A stretch of 64,000 nt of DNA from Panorpa germanica (lineage: Eukaryota; Arthropoda; Insecta; Mecoptera; Panorpidae). A program made the translations under genes and the position numbers. Shown in pieces: positions 12,841-24,484 of the stretch (within the stretch, counting starts at the first letter, position 1; every line of letters begins with the position of its first letter). The stretch is from assembly GCA_963678705.1 (NCBI GenBank), contig OY783208.1, positions 20,734,207-20,798,206 on the forward strand, in the 5' to 3' direction. Under the pieces are notes generated by a model, which saw only the letters and a program-made list of their open reading frames with translations, had not been told where the DNA came from and ran no database searches.

Positions 12841-13127
12841 TATACTAATTGATGTTTAATATTTTTTTTTAGAACAACATTTTTTTGAACGAGAGGGAAT
12901 TTTGAAAAGGAAAAGCAAAGAGCTGAAGCAGTTAGATAGCAGTCTGTTCAATCAGAGAGACTACCTTCCTGTTACCACTGCAACGTCTGAGCCCCATCGG
13001 AAATTTCCTGTGAGTTACTGTTTTCGCTAACAATTTTTCCTTGTCAGAATCCTATCTTTCGGAGAGTCGTTTATTGGTACAAAATAATCTTTAGTCTGTA
13101 TATTATATATAACTTTAATTAAGTACA

Positions 13128-15704
13128 ATGGCACCGAACGTTCATTCCCTCACATTAGTTGAGAATACAATCAATCTAATCAATGAGTTTTCAAAAAATT
13201 TAGAAGTCCAATCAACATCTTTAACGATAGTTGAATTAAAAATCAAAAACTTAGAAAAGGCTTGGGTTAAATATAATAGTATCGTAGAAGCACTGCTTCC
13301 AATTCTAAAAAATGAAGAAGCTACGGCTATCGTTAGTAAGTCTATGGAAGTTGAAAGTATTTATGACGACACTCTTATTTACTTGTTGAATTATAAGCAA
13401 ACATTTGAGAATGATACACATATTGTAGACGACTCAAAAAGCATAGATTCAATAAAGAATCTGAACTTAAGTCCAATGCAACTAACCGTTTTTGATGGAG
13501 AATATACTAATTGGCAAAGTTTCATGGAATTATTTACAAATTTAATTCGTAATAATAGCAAACTATCAAACATTGAAAAAATGCATTATTTAAAATTAAA
13601 TTTGACAGGAGAACCACTCAAACTCATAAAGAATTATCCTTTAACAAACGATAATTATGAAATTGTTTGGAACATCCTTTGTAAACGTTATGATAACAAG
13701 GTAGCACTTATTGAAACCTATTTAAACAATTTGATAAACTACAATGTTATACGTTTAGAATCAGAAACTAATATCAAAAATTTTTTAGACGAAATTAATG
13801 AATCGATTAGAGCATTAACCGAGTTGGGAATATATTCTAATCATTCAGATTTTATTTTTATACATTTTTTAAAGACCAAGTTAGATTTTAACACATTAAA
13901 GGAATGGGAAAACAGAAATACTTCTGAATTACCAACCCTAAATGATTTTACGAATTTTCTTGAAACACGGTGGCGCACTCTAGAAAGAAGAAGGCATGTT
14001 GAATTTAAAACAGATTCAAGTCATTCTATTTCTAGTAGTGAACCAGTTTCAAGTGAACAATTTGCTAACGAAGTCGAAACAAAATTTAAAACTTTTTTTT
14101 GTAACTATTGTAAAAAAAATGGTCATTTAGAGAAATATTGTTTTATCAAGAAGGAAAATGCGGATACGGTATATCCTGTCGCGCAAATTAATATTTGTAG
14201 GAGAGATACGGTATTTTCAAAACCTTCTGTTTATTGTAAAAGATCGAGACATCTTGAATCTGATGGTCCTCAAGTATCTTTTACTAAAAATACAAAACAA
14301 AATTCACGTTCTTTTTATAATCACCATTTACGTAAATTTAATAGTTTAAATAAAAATATTGAGATTAAAGAAATACAAAATACCAATGATATAACAAATT
14401 TTAACTGTAACAATGAAAATGTTATTGACAAGCAAACAGCTGACACTGTTCAATTCAGAATAGTCGCAGCCAAAGCAAAGACTGTATCATTTTTATTGGA
14501 CACTGGTTCTCAAATTTCTTTAATTAAACAAAATATTTTAAAAAATAATATCAAAATAGATAGTACATCTAAAGTGTTATTAAAGGGAATCTCTGAAGGC
14601 ACGCCTTATACTTTAGGTTCACTAAAAACTTCTATAATTTTAGATAGTTCTAGGTCGAAACATACTTTTCAGGTTGTGTCAGAGGATTTCCCCATTAAGC
14701 ATGATGGAATCATAGGATTAGATATTTTACGTACATTTAAAGCAGTAATTAATTTGGAAACAAACAGCGTACAATTCTCACAACATGGCAAAATATTTGA
14801 ATTCCCATTATTGAACATAAACAGTATTATCATAGTTCCAGCACGTACTAGGAAATTAATTCCTATGTCGGGTTCTACGGTAGGAGTTTGTGTAGCCAAG
14901 GAATTGCTACCTGAAGTTTTTTTAGCCAACGCATTAATTAATCCTGTTAATAATACTTTTTATATATCAATAACTAATTCCTCAGCAAAAGATGTAATAC
15001 TTAACAATTTTAAACCAGATATTATTCCAATAAATAAATTTAATTTTTACCATTTTTTGAAAAGAAATCCTAACGATCCTAAAAGATCCTTACGACATCT
15101 TTTATTTAATAATATAGACTTTTCAAATGTTAATTCAAAATACTTAACAGATTTAATGGAAATCTGTAATAATTTTAATAACATATTTTTTTTCCCGGTA
15201 GATAAGTTATCTTGTGCGAGTGCACTGAGTAACTCACCTAACCCTGTAAACATTAAGCCGCATAGATTATCTCATGCGCATAAAGAAATTGTTGAGAAGC
15301 ATATCCAAGAACTGTTGGCTAACAACATTATTGAAAAATGCGACTCACAGTTTAACGCACCTCTGTTAATGGTACCTAAAAAAGCAGATGCGTCGAGGAA
15401 CAAACAATTTTGCGTTGTAATCGATTATTGTAAACTTAATGAGCAGACGACAAGTGATGTTTATCCTTTGCCCCTCGTACTTGACATACTAGACCAACTT
15501 AGTGGTGCAAAATATTCTTCTACGATTGATTTAGCTACAAATAAATTTACTAGTAATAAACCAAAATTTAAATTAAATTTTGATAGAAGGGTCAATTCTT
15601 TTTTTTCACCTAGAAAGTATACGGTAGTTAATAGGAATAGATTAAAGAGATTTTGTACCAATCAACAAAACCTTGACGTGTTAGATGGATTTTGTCAGGG
15701 ATGA
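13128..15704 (+). CDS. Gag-protease-partial RT frame of LTR element 1 (fossil)
   Basis: The frame is 858 codons long. Residues about 110-215 resemble the BEL/Pao-type Gag domain DUF1759 (FDGEYTNWQSFMELF, LKLNLTGEPLKLI). A CCHC zinc knuckle follows near residue 325 (CNYCKKNGHLEKYC), and a retropepsin active site near 457 (LLDTGSQISLI). From about 742 it reads as the N-terminal part of a Ty3/gypsy-type reverse transcriptase (NAPLLMVPKKAD, VVIDY, VYPLPLV). The polymerase part is incomplete. The product, if made, would be a Gag-protease precursor. Confidence 0.85.
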   Translation: MAPNVHSLTLVENTINLINEFSKNLEVQSTSLTIVELKIKNLEKAWVKYNSIVEALLPILKNEEATAIVSKSMEVESIYDDTLIYLLNYKQTFENDTHIVDDSKSIDSIKNLNLSPMQLTVFDGEYTNWQSFMELFTNLIRNNSKLSNIEKMHYLKLNLTGEPLKLIKNYPLTNDNYEIVWNILCKRYDNKVALIETYLNNLINYNVIRLESETNIKNFLDEINESIRALTELGIYSNHSDFIFIHFLKTKLDFNTLKEWENRNTSELPTLNDFTNFLETRWRTLERRRHVEFKTDSSHSISSSEPVSSEQFANEVETKFKTFFCNYCKKNGHLEKYCFIKKENADTVYPVAQINICRRDTVFSKPSVYCKRSRHLESDGPQVSFTKNTKQNSRSFYNHHLRKFNSLNKNIEIKEIQNTNDITNFNCNNENVIDKQTADTVQFRIVAAKAKTVSFLLDTGSQISLIKQNILKNNIKIDSTSKVLLKGISEGTPYTLGSLKTSIILDSSRSKHTFQVVSEDFPIKHDGIIGLDILRTFKAVINLETNSVQFSQHGKIFEFPLLNINSIIIVPARTRKLIPMSGSTVGVCVAKELLPEVFLANALINPVNNTFYISITNSSAKDVILNNFKPDIIPINKFNFYHFLKRNPNDPKRSLRHLLFNNIDFSNVNSKYLTDLMEICNNFNNIFFFPVDKLSCASALSNSPNPVNIKPHRLSHAHKEIVEKHIQELLANNIIEKCDSQFNAPLLMVPKKADASRNKQFCVVIDYCKLNEQTTSDVYPLPLVLDILDQLSGAKYSSTIDLATNKFTSNKPKFKLNFDRRVNSFFSPRKYTVVNRNRLKRFCTNQQNLDVLDGFCQG

Positions 15705-15941
15705 TTGTTTTGTGAGGCAGTGTCAACTCTATACGATGGGATCAGAATCGTTGTCGACACTTTGCTTCTCTTTTTGTTTTTTTCCAGAATTGTAACTCGT
15801 ATATTTTGTTTTTATACGTGTCCCTTTTTTTTGGAAGGGGGTGTTGTGATAGTACGATATCGTCCTATCTTCCTTTTTCTTTTTCTTGGAAAGAAACGCA
15901 TATGTTTGTTTAATATGCGTTCCTTTTCTAGGGTTGAAGGG

Positions 15942-16763
15942 TGTTGTAAGTACGCATAAGTCGTACTTATCCTTCCTATTTTTAATATAAATGTTAATTA
16001 TGTAATAGAATTATATTATGTAAACAGTTTTTGTATTAGTATTAAGATTGTAAAGAATAATTATTTAAGTTTAGCGCTTATAAATATTGTCTCTGGTTTG
16101 TGGAGATTAATATTGATTTAATGCTGGTAATTCAGTATTGGCGTTCTGTGATGTGAAATAAATTATTATATATTAAATTGCACAAGACGCTGAAAGTCAG
16201 TCTTCTCCTGAGTCTCAACCAAGTGTTTACTAATTGTACTTCGTTCGTACAATACTCCAATTGTAACATCTAAGTATTCAATAGTGAGCACATTTTAACT
16301 ATTAATCAAATTATAACACTAGAATTACATTTTGTTTTATATCTGGCATCTTTATTAATCCAATAAAATACTATTGTAATTAAGTACGTAGATATAATAT
16401 TACAACGAATAAATGATATATTTTAATAAAAGTGTTTGTATTAATAGTAATAAAAAGATACTAATTGTTCAACCGTCGTATGTTGCAACGAGGTTACTTT
16501 AGACCGCTCAAGTATTCTCTAATTGCAACAATACACCGTCTTAACAAGAATCCTATTAATCATCTGAAGAGACTTAATTCTTATCAACGTGAGTAATTCA
16601 AGAAGGTGGATGATCGTCAAACTGAAGAATCTACTTCCAGAAACTAGCAACACTGCGTGATGTATTAGCAAGCTGAGTAATCTCCTTCTAGAACGACAAT
16701 CCGACCTCTTTTTACAACATTGATGTCAGGTGTAACATCCGCCTTCGAATCTTACTTACAACA
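15942..16763 (+). repeat. Right LTR of LTR element 1
   Basis: 822 bp, identical by eye to the left LTR. A purine-rich stretch (GGGTTGAAGGG) precedes it, as expected for a polypurine tract. Confidence 0.95.
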
Positions 16764-16957
16764 ATATAGTACAGTTTTATAGAAATTAAGACATAGGACA
16801 CAAGCCCATTTAAGCCCCTGTTTTGAGTTTACTGCGTTTAATTGGAAAGCTGCTTAAACATATACCATCTTATGTCAAGTTGACATTCTTTATTGAAAGC
16901 CGCCAGGTACCAGGTTTGAATTAAAATAAAGGACAATTATATTATAATTAAAATATA

Positions 16958-19126
16958 ATGGCCAACTCTTCATATAAAAAGGAATATGATATTAAGAAGA
17001 CTTGCAGGGCTTGTCTCAAAGTTGCGAATATGATGAATACGCTTCTAAATGGTTATTTACACGATATGTTTACGAAATTCACAAATTTGGAGGTTAATTT
17101 TTTAACTAAATACATAACTTAAGAAATATGAACTACAAATTTAATTAAATTGACTTTTAGATTACAGAAAATGACGGCCTGCCTTTCAAATTATGTTCAA
17201 ATTGTGTCGACAAGTTAAACTCTTGTTCTTTATTTCTGAAATTATGTATTGAAAGTGATAGTATTTTAAAACAGCAAAAGGTAATATGCTTATACTAGAA
17301 TTTATGTAGTAGTTACGTAGAGTTGCATTGTTGTCCTAATTCTAAATTCCATGAAATTGTACGATATATTAATAATTCACTCTTGTCAGAGATATGAATA
17401 TTCTGCTTAAATATACCATAATAACTTTAGTTGATTTTCGAAATGATTTTTTGTTCGTGTTTTAAATCAGAACCTAAATAATTCATCATTATTTTGCATT
17501 TGCAAATGCTTTTATATTTTTTGGAATAAAAATCGGTTTTTAGATAACTGAAGAAATATTGAATTAGTTATTTAAAAATTAAAGTTGATAGTGTTATAAT
17601 TAAACATCTGTGGTCTTGTTGCTAAAACTTTATTACTATATAGTTCAAATTCTGTAATTTACAACTAGGGCTACCTGTAAACGTATCTGCTACATAAACG
17701 AAATAATTGTACAGTGAATATTGCAGCACAACTGATAATTCGCTTTTGTTAAAATGTATTTACTTATTAGGTTAAACATGAAAATGAGGAAAATAAATCA
17801 GTTTTAGTAAATGCAAATGATATTGATGTATTACATGCTGCTACAAATAATTTGTTAGATGTTTGTATACAAGAAAACGAAAATAAAACAAATGTGGATT
17901 TTATTAAAGATGAAAGCGATTTTGATAATGAGGATTATGTAGAAATTGACACAGTTTTTATAGAGGAAGAAAATCATTTCACAGCTGATAGTAAAATAGA
18001 AGCAAATACAAAAAAAGAACAAATTAAAGTTTCTCCAATACAAAGGTTCGTTTATCATATCACAAGTTTAGTAAATAGAAAACAATTGATTTATATTTAA
18101 TAACTATTATTTAATCATAAAATTATTAACATTGAATGTGTTTTAGGACTGCAGTTGAAAGAAAATGTAAGCCGACAGAAATCGAGACTTCAAATTCTAA
18201 ATTATCTGATTACAATTTGTACCTATCGTGTCCAAAATGTGGCCAAAATTTCTCAAAACCTGACAGATTAGAAGCTCATTATAGGGTACATTTTGGGAAA
18301 AAGGTAATAAAATTAAGAAAGACGTTCATTTTTTAACAAAAAGTTGATGAAATGTTACTTAAATGTTAAAATATATATTTTTTGAAGCCAGAAGTTTGTA
18401 AGTTATGTAAGAGAGGGTTTGTTAAACCGGAACGGTTGAAGAAGCATATGTTGAAACACTCAGAGAAAGACCTACAATGTTCAGTATGTGGCGAAAATTT
18501 TGATAGCAAAACCATACTTAGAAATCACAAGAAAACTCATGCGGAAAACCGAACCTTTGTGTGTCACATATGTGGAAAATCTTTCGGAAAAAATTATCAT
18601 TTAACGGTATGGAAAACTAAGAAAATATAGAAACTGTCACGCACTTTACTATTTGACCTCTTTTTTTATCTTTTAGGCACATACTGCTGTAACCCATTCC
18701 GATGAAAGACCATATTCTTGCAGTATTTGTCCTACCGCTTGCAAAACTGCGAATACCTTAAAAATGCACCTCTTACGTCACGAAGGCATAAAGAAATATA
18801 TTTGCGCAACTTGTGGCTACGGATGTTTTAAAAAAAGCAATTTGAAGAGGCATTTGGCCTCCCATAGTGACGATAAACCATTCGCTTGTAAATTATGCCC
18901 AAAAAAATATAAAACCTATGGTCATCTGGCGGACCATAACAAAATACATACTGGAAACAGGCCTTATAAGTGCGACTTATGTCCCATGAGTTTTCGGACC
19001 AAATTAGTCCTTAAACATCATCGGATGACTCATACAGGGGAAAAACCTAATATTTGCCCGATTTGTGGAAAAGGGTTTGCACAGAGAACGGCTTTACTTA
19101 CACATTCAAAAGTTCATAGAAATTAA
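16958..19126 (+). CDS. ZAD-C2H2 zinc-finger protein (gene A)
   Basis: Six exons with GT-AG introns and matching phases: 16958-17092, 17161-17280, 17771-18045, 18147-18303, 18388-18606, 18677-19126. The predicted protein is 451 residues. Exons 1-2 encode an N-terminal ZAD (CRAC near residue 16, CSNC near 57), a zinc-binding dimerisation module typical of insect finger proteins. Exon 3 encodes an acidic linker. Exons 4-6 encode nine C2H2 fingers, the last ones joined by TGEKP-like linkers (HTGEKPNICPICGKGF). The intron after 18606 splits finger 4. It is probably a nuclear DNA-binding regulator; the target is unknown. It is a paralogue of gene B (33979-35730) with the same exon phases. Intron 2 is 490 bp here and 84 bp in B. 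LTR element 1 ends 195 bp upstream. Confidence 0.9.
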
Positions 19127-19184
19127 ACAAAAATCTTTCCTTAGTTCTATATTTTAATTATTTGTATTATTATTATATTATATT

Positions 19185-19560
19185 AATTGTGTGCCTTTCG
19201 GCTTTACAATCTACATTCTGAATACATTTCAACTTAAGCTATGCTAGACCTTTCTATTTCCAACAAGTACTTTCAGCTTCTTCTTTTCTTGACCCCTCTC
19301 TTGATTCTCACCGTTTCATCACCTCTTGTTTTCTTTGTCTCCTCTCGACAAATCCTCTATTATATTTTCACTATACTTCTTCTCTCCTATCTTCATTTTC
19401 CATTCTCCCGCGTTTTACGTCTATCACTCTGTTTCTTTTGTCCGACCATTGCGTTGATACTGGGAAAAATATTCCCTCCACAATCACATTGTGGTTTGGA
19501 GTGGCAACTAGGTGTTCGCATGGTTTTATTAGACATCACTTCTGATTAAAATCACTTCTG
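19185..19560 (-). mobile_element. LINE 3' end, decayed
   Basis: Reading on the minus strand, it ends with GATTGTAAAGCCGAAAGGCA and an AAT-rich tail. The same 3' terminus occurs on the plus strand at about 59550-59600. The body is purine-rich on the coding strand, as in the other LINE relics here, but no domain is readable. Confidence 0.6.
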
Positions 19561-19776
19561 CTCTGGCGTTTCTTCTCTTTCTTCGTTCCTTTTCTCTAGT
19601 TAGTAGTCCTTAGCTATATATTTTATGCCGGTGAATTTGTTTATCTGGTCTTACGCGTAGCAGTTGCACTTCGATTCTTTCCCTAATTGTCGAGGAAACG
19701 GAACAGTAAGAGAATCGGTAGATGGTGACATCTACGTATTCACTTTCTCTGATAATTTTATTTTTTTTTAAATATA

Positions 19777-20095
19777 GTTTAATCTTACATAAACGGAATC
19801 ATCCGTTTCATTGTGACAAGTGTAACAAATCATTTAAATACTTATTTGTATTAAAACGACAGAAAAATAAGGTAATCCTTTTTATGTGACATTTGTAATA
19901 AAAGGTTTTCTAGTTCAAGTAATTTAAATCAACATAAAATAAAGCATTTAAACGTTTATTCATTTCTGTGTAAATCTAATAAAATATTTTCAAGTTCATG
20001 CTATTTAAAGCAACATAAAAAGTGCACTTGGGCGTTAGGCCAATATCTTGTGAGATTTGTCACAAGTCTTTTGCAACAGTTGATTACTTGTTTTA
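19777..20095 (+). pseudogene. C2H2 zinc-finger array relic
   Basis: Finger motifs appear in several frames: HCDKCNKSFKYLFVLKR, then LCDICNKRFSSSSNLNQHK, then a degraded FSSSCYLKQHKKC, then CEICHKSFATVDYL. Frames change at least twice and the flanking exons are absent, so this is a dead remnant. Its finger style resembles genes C/D more than gene A. It may be left from an older duplication of the cluster. Confidence 0.75.
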
Positions 20096-20431
20096 GCATT
20101 TATTTAATTCTTTTGCCATTAGGCATTACATTCTTCAACATTATTTCTATCAATTATATTGTATTTTTTATTTTTATCTTATTAGTCTAATTTCTTATTT
20201 TAAAAAGTATATTTCTTCTCCTTCTCGTATCCTCTACCAAAATAATTCTCCTTCTTCTTTTTGTTTTCTATCTCCCCTTAAATTCCTTTTATGTATTCAT
20301 TGTAATATTCAATAAATTTTATCATTGTTCTCATTTCTCTTCCTTCTTTTTCTTAACATATCCCTCTAGACCTAATGGACATCCCAGTAAACATTTTGTC
20401 TCTTTTTCCCTATCTCCATATTCCGTTCATC

Positions 20432-20492
20432 ATAACATCAATTTCAATCAACAATTGAAAACTCGACAACTAAAGAATGAGGACACAAGCCC
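20432..20492 (-). mobile_element. G1 left-end fragment (inverted)
   Basis: About 60 bp of inverted G1 left end with an intact TIR (GGACACAAGCCC). The sequence just to the right (TTTATTTTTAAAATTGC) also follows the G1 copy ending at 29596. This marks the edge of a duplicated block. Confidence 0.8.
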
Positions 20493-20809
20493 ATTGTTTA
20501 TTTTTAAAATTGCTGTACTAACATAAAAAAATATTAAAACTAATAGATTTCGTCATCAGACCAACCCATTTACCATTACGGGGCCCTAAAAATGTAGTAA
20601 TAAAAACACGATAATAAAAAATAGTTACAGATGCTCTCAGAAGACAGTGGACTAGGATGTCCTTGAAGAAATAAAACCATGATGTGTTCTTTTATTTAGA
20701 ATACACGTTTATTAGTTCACAAATGAAAAACAATTAGTTACATACAAATTAATTAAATATAGTTAAATGTTGAATTAATATAAGGTTTGATTTAGACAGA
20801 TACTGAGAA

Positions 20810-21160
20810 AGTAGAGAGGAAAGAATGTGTAGAGTGTGCGGAACGGAGGACGAAACACTGGGCACATTAAGTTTGATTGTAAGGAAAAAGTAGGCAGCGA
20901 GATAAATATATGGCAGCTCTTAAAGGGGGGCAAGGAAGGGAACAGATGGATGGCAGAAATAACTAGAAGGAAGGCTGAAGCTATTTTCTAAAAATGTGCA
21001 AAACCATGTATTTTCTTTTAGATATTAGGAGAATTTATGTTTTTGTTTTTGGTAGAAGGAAATAGATATATATTTAAGGAATAAAATGTATTGTACTAAG
21101 GCAGAAGAATGTAATGCCGCAAAGTAAACAATAATTAAATAAATAATAATATAAGGTTTG
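20810..21160 (+). mobile_element. LINE ORF2 C-terminal fragment with 3' tail
   Basis: The plus-strand translation gives RVCGTEDETLGHIKFDCKE, a C-x2-C...H...C knuckle like the C-terminus of many insect non-LTR retrotransposons. About 200 bp of 3' region follows, ending in AATAATTAAATAAATAATAA. A very similar fragment lies at 29859-30220 in the duplicated block. Confidence 0.7.
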
Positions 21161-21746
21161 ATTTAGTTTTAATAGATGAACCAGGGGTATGGGGTATGAT
21201 GTTATTCAAGGGGTAGTTAAATTGAGGCGAGAATGTTGCCTGAGCCGCCTATTAATTGTGTAAAAGAAATCAGAGAGAGCTAAAGGATAAGTTGCGGGAT
21301 GAGTTCTTATTTATTTTTATTAGAGTTACGCATGAATTTATTCGGGCTCTCCGAGAGAATGTCAAAGTGTCGGAAATTTATGTTTTAACTACCTTTTTAC
21401 AATTATTAAGGTACTTAAACTACACTTGAATTTTTAAAGTGTGGTTATTGAGTTTTGAAATAAGACTGTCCTCTTTTGTTGGACACGAAACTGTATATAT
21501 ACCCCCTAAGCCTCTGCAAATCTTCTTCATTCCTTATATATAGATAAATTATTATTTTACATCTAAATATGTAATACAAACCATTAACGGAATTAACTAA
21601 GAAGAAAAGGATGTCCCATACCACATAAAAACGGTTCAGGGTCCTTTGTCTTCCTACCAATGTTAATTAAATAAACTTCATAGAGTAAAACTAATACAAG
21701 TATAAACACAAGTTAAGTTAGGAAATGTAAAAACGACTTACTCAAC

Positions 21747-22943
21747 CTAATGTAAATTACGTTTTTGATGATTCTTTAAAGAACCTGCAGTTGAAAAACA
21801 TATATTACATAAACCACAAGAAAATGGTTTTAGACTTAAATGTGTGTTTTTATGTTGTTTTAAATTTGATAAACGACTGAACGTTTTACTACATTCGTCA
21901 CAAGAAAATGGTTTTACAACTAAATGTGTGTTTTGATGTAGTTTTAAACTCGATGGACTAATGAACGTTTTACTACATTCGTTGCAAGAAAATGGCATTT
22001 CACTTAGATGTTTAGTTTTATGTAACTTTAAACTCAAAGAACTACTAAATGTTTTACTACATTCATCGCAAGAAAATGGTTTCACAAGTAAATGAGTGTT
22101 TTTATGTTGTTTTAAAAGATATGATCGACTAAACGTCCTACTGCATTCGTCGCAAGAAAATGGCATTTCACTTAGATGTCTAGTTTTATGTAACTTTAAA
22201 CTCAAAGAACTACTAAATGTTTTACTACAAACGTCACAAGAAAATGGTTTTACAAGTAAATGAGTGTTTTTATGTTGTTTTAAATTTGATAATTGACTAA
22301 ACGTCTTACTGCATTCGTCGCAAGAAAATGGCGTTTCACTTAGATGTCTAGTTTTATGCAACTTTAAACTCAAAGAACTACTAAATGTTTTACTACAAAC
22401 GTCACAAGAAAATGGTTTTACAAGTAAATGAGTGTTTTTATGTTGTTTTAAATTTGATAATTGACTAAACGTCTTACTACATTCATTGCAAGAAAATGGT
22501 TTTACAACTAAATGTGTGTTTTTATGTCGTTTTAAAATTGACGACTTAGCAAATATTTTACTACATGTATTACAAGAATGTAGTTTCTTTGCTGAATGTA
22601 CACGCAAATGTTTTCTGATTTCTGCTTTAGAGTCCAACAATTTGTTACATACATCACAGATGTAAGGCTTAAGATTCGTATTCATTTCACTTTGAAGTTG
22701 TTTCTCTGGAACTTCAAGCTTAATGAAGTAATTATCTTGGGGTAAATGTGTAGCTTCATCTGAGTTATATTCTGGTTCTTTTTTGAATTCTGTTTTTATT
22801 TCATCACATGGCGCTGCTTCATTGACGACTCGTCCTTCTTCTATTTCTATTTTGATATCTCCGTTTAAATTTTCTGTTTCTGTTTGTTCAGTTAATCCCA
22901 CATCAACTTCTACCTTTATTTGTTCTAATTTGCAATTCTCCAT
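21747..22943 (-). CDS. C2H2 zinc-finger array protein (gene C)
   Basis: I place the start at the Met at 22943 (MENCKLEQIKVEVDVG). The open frame extends upstream to 23069, but that stretch is hydrophobic and AT-rich, and the paralogue D aligns from the chosen Met. The predicted protein is 398 residues. An acidic N-terminal part of about 95 residues with KxE-type motifs (IKVEVD, IKTEFKKEPE) could be a SUMO site or activation segment. Ten standard C2H2 fingers and one irregular C-terminal finger (CGLCNICFS, last His spacing longer) follow. Linkers are not TGEKP but HLVVKPFSC/HLLVKPFSC. Fingers 3-4 and 5-6 are near-identical pairs, a recent two-finger duplication. It is probably a nuclear DNA-binding protein. 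No intron is needed within this frame. Confidence 0.85.
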   Translation of the reverse strand: MENCKLEQIKVEVDVGLTEQTETENLNGDIKIEIEEGRVVNEAAPCDEIKTEFKKEPEYNSDEATHLPQDNYFIKLEVPEKQLQSEMNTNLKPYICDVCNKLLDSKAEIRKHLRVHSAKKLHSCNTCSKIFAKSSILKRHKNTHLVVKPFSCNECSKTFSQLSNLKQHKNTHLLVKPFSCDVCSKTFSSSLSLKLHKTRHLSETPFSCDECSKTFSQLSNLKQHKNTHLLVKPFSCDVCSKTFSSSLSLKLHKTRHLSEMPFSCDECSRTFSRSYLLKQHKNTHLLVKPFSCDECSKTFSSSLSLKLHKTKHLSEMPFSCNECSKTFISPSSLKLHQNTHLVVKPFSCDECSKTFSRLSNLKQHKNTHLSLKPFSCGLCNICFSTAGSLKNHQKRNLH

Positions 22944-23299
22944 TATATGTAAAACAATTTTGAAGTTTGCTATAAAAAAAACAAATTTTAGCAACAAAAA
23001 AATAAGAAAATCTATGTTAATAAAAATAAATCTGAGGTGTTTAAGAAATGAAGCAAAACTATGTAACATAATAAAAATAAATAAGTGAAGATAAGCTAAA
23101 TGAACGTAAAGGCTTTTATGTAATAAATGTATGCTTTGTAAAACATTAACTAAATAAATAAAGTTTATATAAAAGGCAAGATTAAAACCCTTAACGCAAT
23201 AACCATTTTAATATTTTGTTTCTTACTCCCTAAAATATAAAGTAATTAATTAGGTAAAATAAAAATTCATTTTAATATAGTAGGGTATTTATATATTAA

Positions 23300-24044
23300 T
23301 GTTGTAAGTACGCATAAGTCGTACTTATCCTTCCTATTTTTAATATAAATGTTATTTATTTTATAAGAATTATATTATGTTATCTTTAATTTTAGTATTA
23401 ATATTGTAATAAATAATTATTTGTATTTAGCGCTTGTAAACATTGACTCTGGTCTGTGGAGATTTTATATTGTTTTAATGCTGGTAACTCAGTATTGGCA
23501 CATTGTGATGTGAAATAAATCATTATATATTAATCTGCACGCTAGTCAGAAAGTCAGTCTTCTCCTGAGTCTCAAAGCAAGCATTACTATTCGCAACTTC
23601 GTACGTATTGAATAGTGAGCACATTTCAACTATTAATTAAATTATAACACTATAGAATTACATTTTGTTTTATATCTGTCATCTTCGTTAATCTAATAAA
23701 ATACTATTGTAATTAAGTAAGCAGATATAATATTACAACGAATAAATGATATATTTTAATAAAAGTGTTTGTATTAATAGTAATAAAAAGATACTAATTG
23801 TTCAACCGTCGCATGTCGCAACGAGGTTACTTTAGACCGCTCAAGTATTCTCTAATTGCAACAATACACCGTCTGAACAAGAATCCTTATTAATCATCTT
23901 AAGAAAGATATTCGATTACTACTGTAATTGGTGTTGGAAGTCGTCAACTGAAGAATCTACTACCAGAAGCTAGCATCCCTGCAGAATGTACTAGTAAGCT
24001 GAGTAATCTCCTCCAGAACGACAATACGACACAATTTTACAACA
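23300..24044 (+). repeat. Left LTR of LTR element 2
   Basis: 745 bp, TG...CA, the same as the right LTR by eye. Confidence 0.95.
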
Positions 24045-24484
24045 TTGGTGTCAGGTGGGGTCTCGAAGAGATATTCCTACACATAAATATCCAAGAGGTA
24101 CGCCCAAAATTTTTTTCTATATATTCTACACCTGGATGCAGATCAATTATTCTGGATACCACTACGTCGATCGATTATTTCCAAGATTGCCGAAGAGTAC
24201 GAGATAGAACGTCAATTCATCTGTATTTCTCATAATTTTCTACAAGTCCGGTGGATGTAAAACAACAGCCCGCTGAACCAGAAAAAAAAGAAATCTTTTG
24301 CCCCCAGCGAATGGATGGATGCTTCTAGAACAAATGGAATAATCTAAACTGATGTTAATCGTTTCCAGAACCCTGCACACAGCTGTACATAGATCAAAAT
24401 CGAAAGTTTTTTTTGTTAAGTATAATAAGACAGTATTTTTTTATCTTGTATACAATTATTATCATAAATTGATAATTGTATTTT

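Larger units (their letters stand above)
11209..16763 (+). mobile_element. LTR retrotransposon 1 (Ty3/gypsy-like RT, BEL/Pao-like Gag), young fossil
   Basis: Two 822 bp LTRs (11209-12030 and 15942-16763) start TGTTGTAA and end TTACAACA. The element is flanked by a 4-bp ATAT duplication. Internal parts in order: a region after the left LTR that contains a TGG-starting primer-site-like stretch, a leader with tandem repeats, a Gag-like region, a zinc knuckle, a retropepsin, and a partial reverse transcriptase. I see no RNase H or integrase, so the copy is broken and non-autonomous. The two LTRs look identical by eye, so the insertion is very recent. It sits 195 bp upstream of the start codon of zinc-finger gene A. 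Confidence 0.9.
10617..16807 (+). mobile_element. G1 element split by an LTR retrotransposon
   Basis: The left 592 bp (10617-11208) and right 44 bp (16764-16807) are the two parts of one G1 copy. The LTR element at 11209-16763 interrupts it. The interrupted sequence AATATATAGTAC is restored if one copy of the 4-bp ATAT duplication is removed. Confidence 0.9.
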
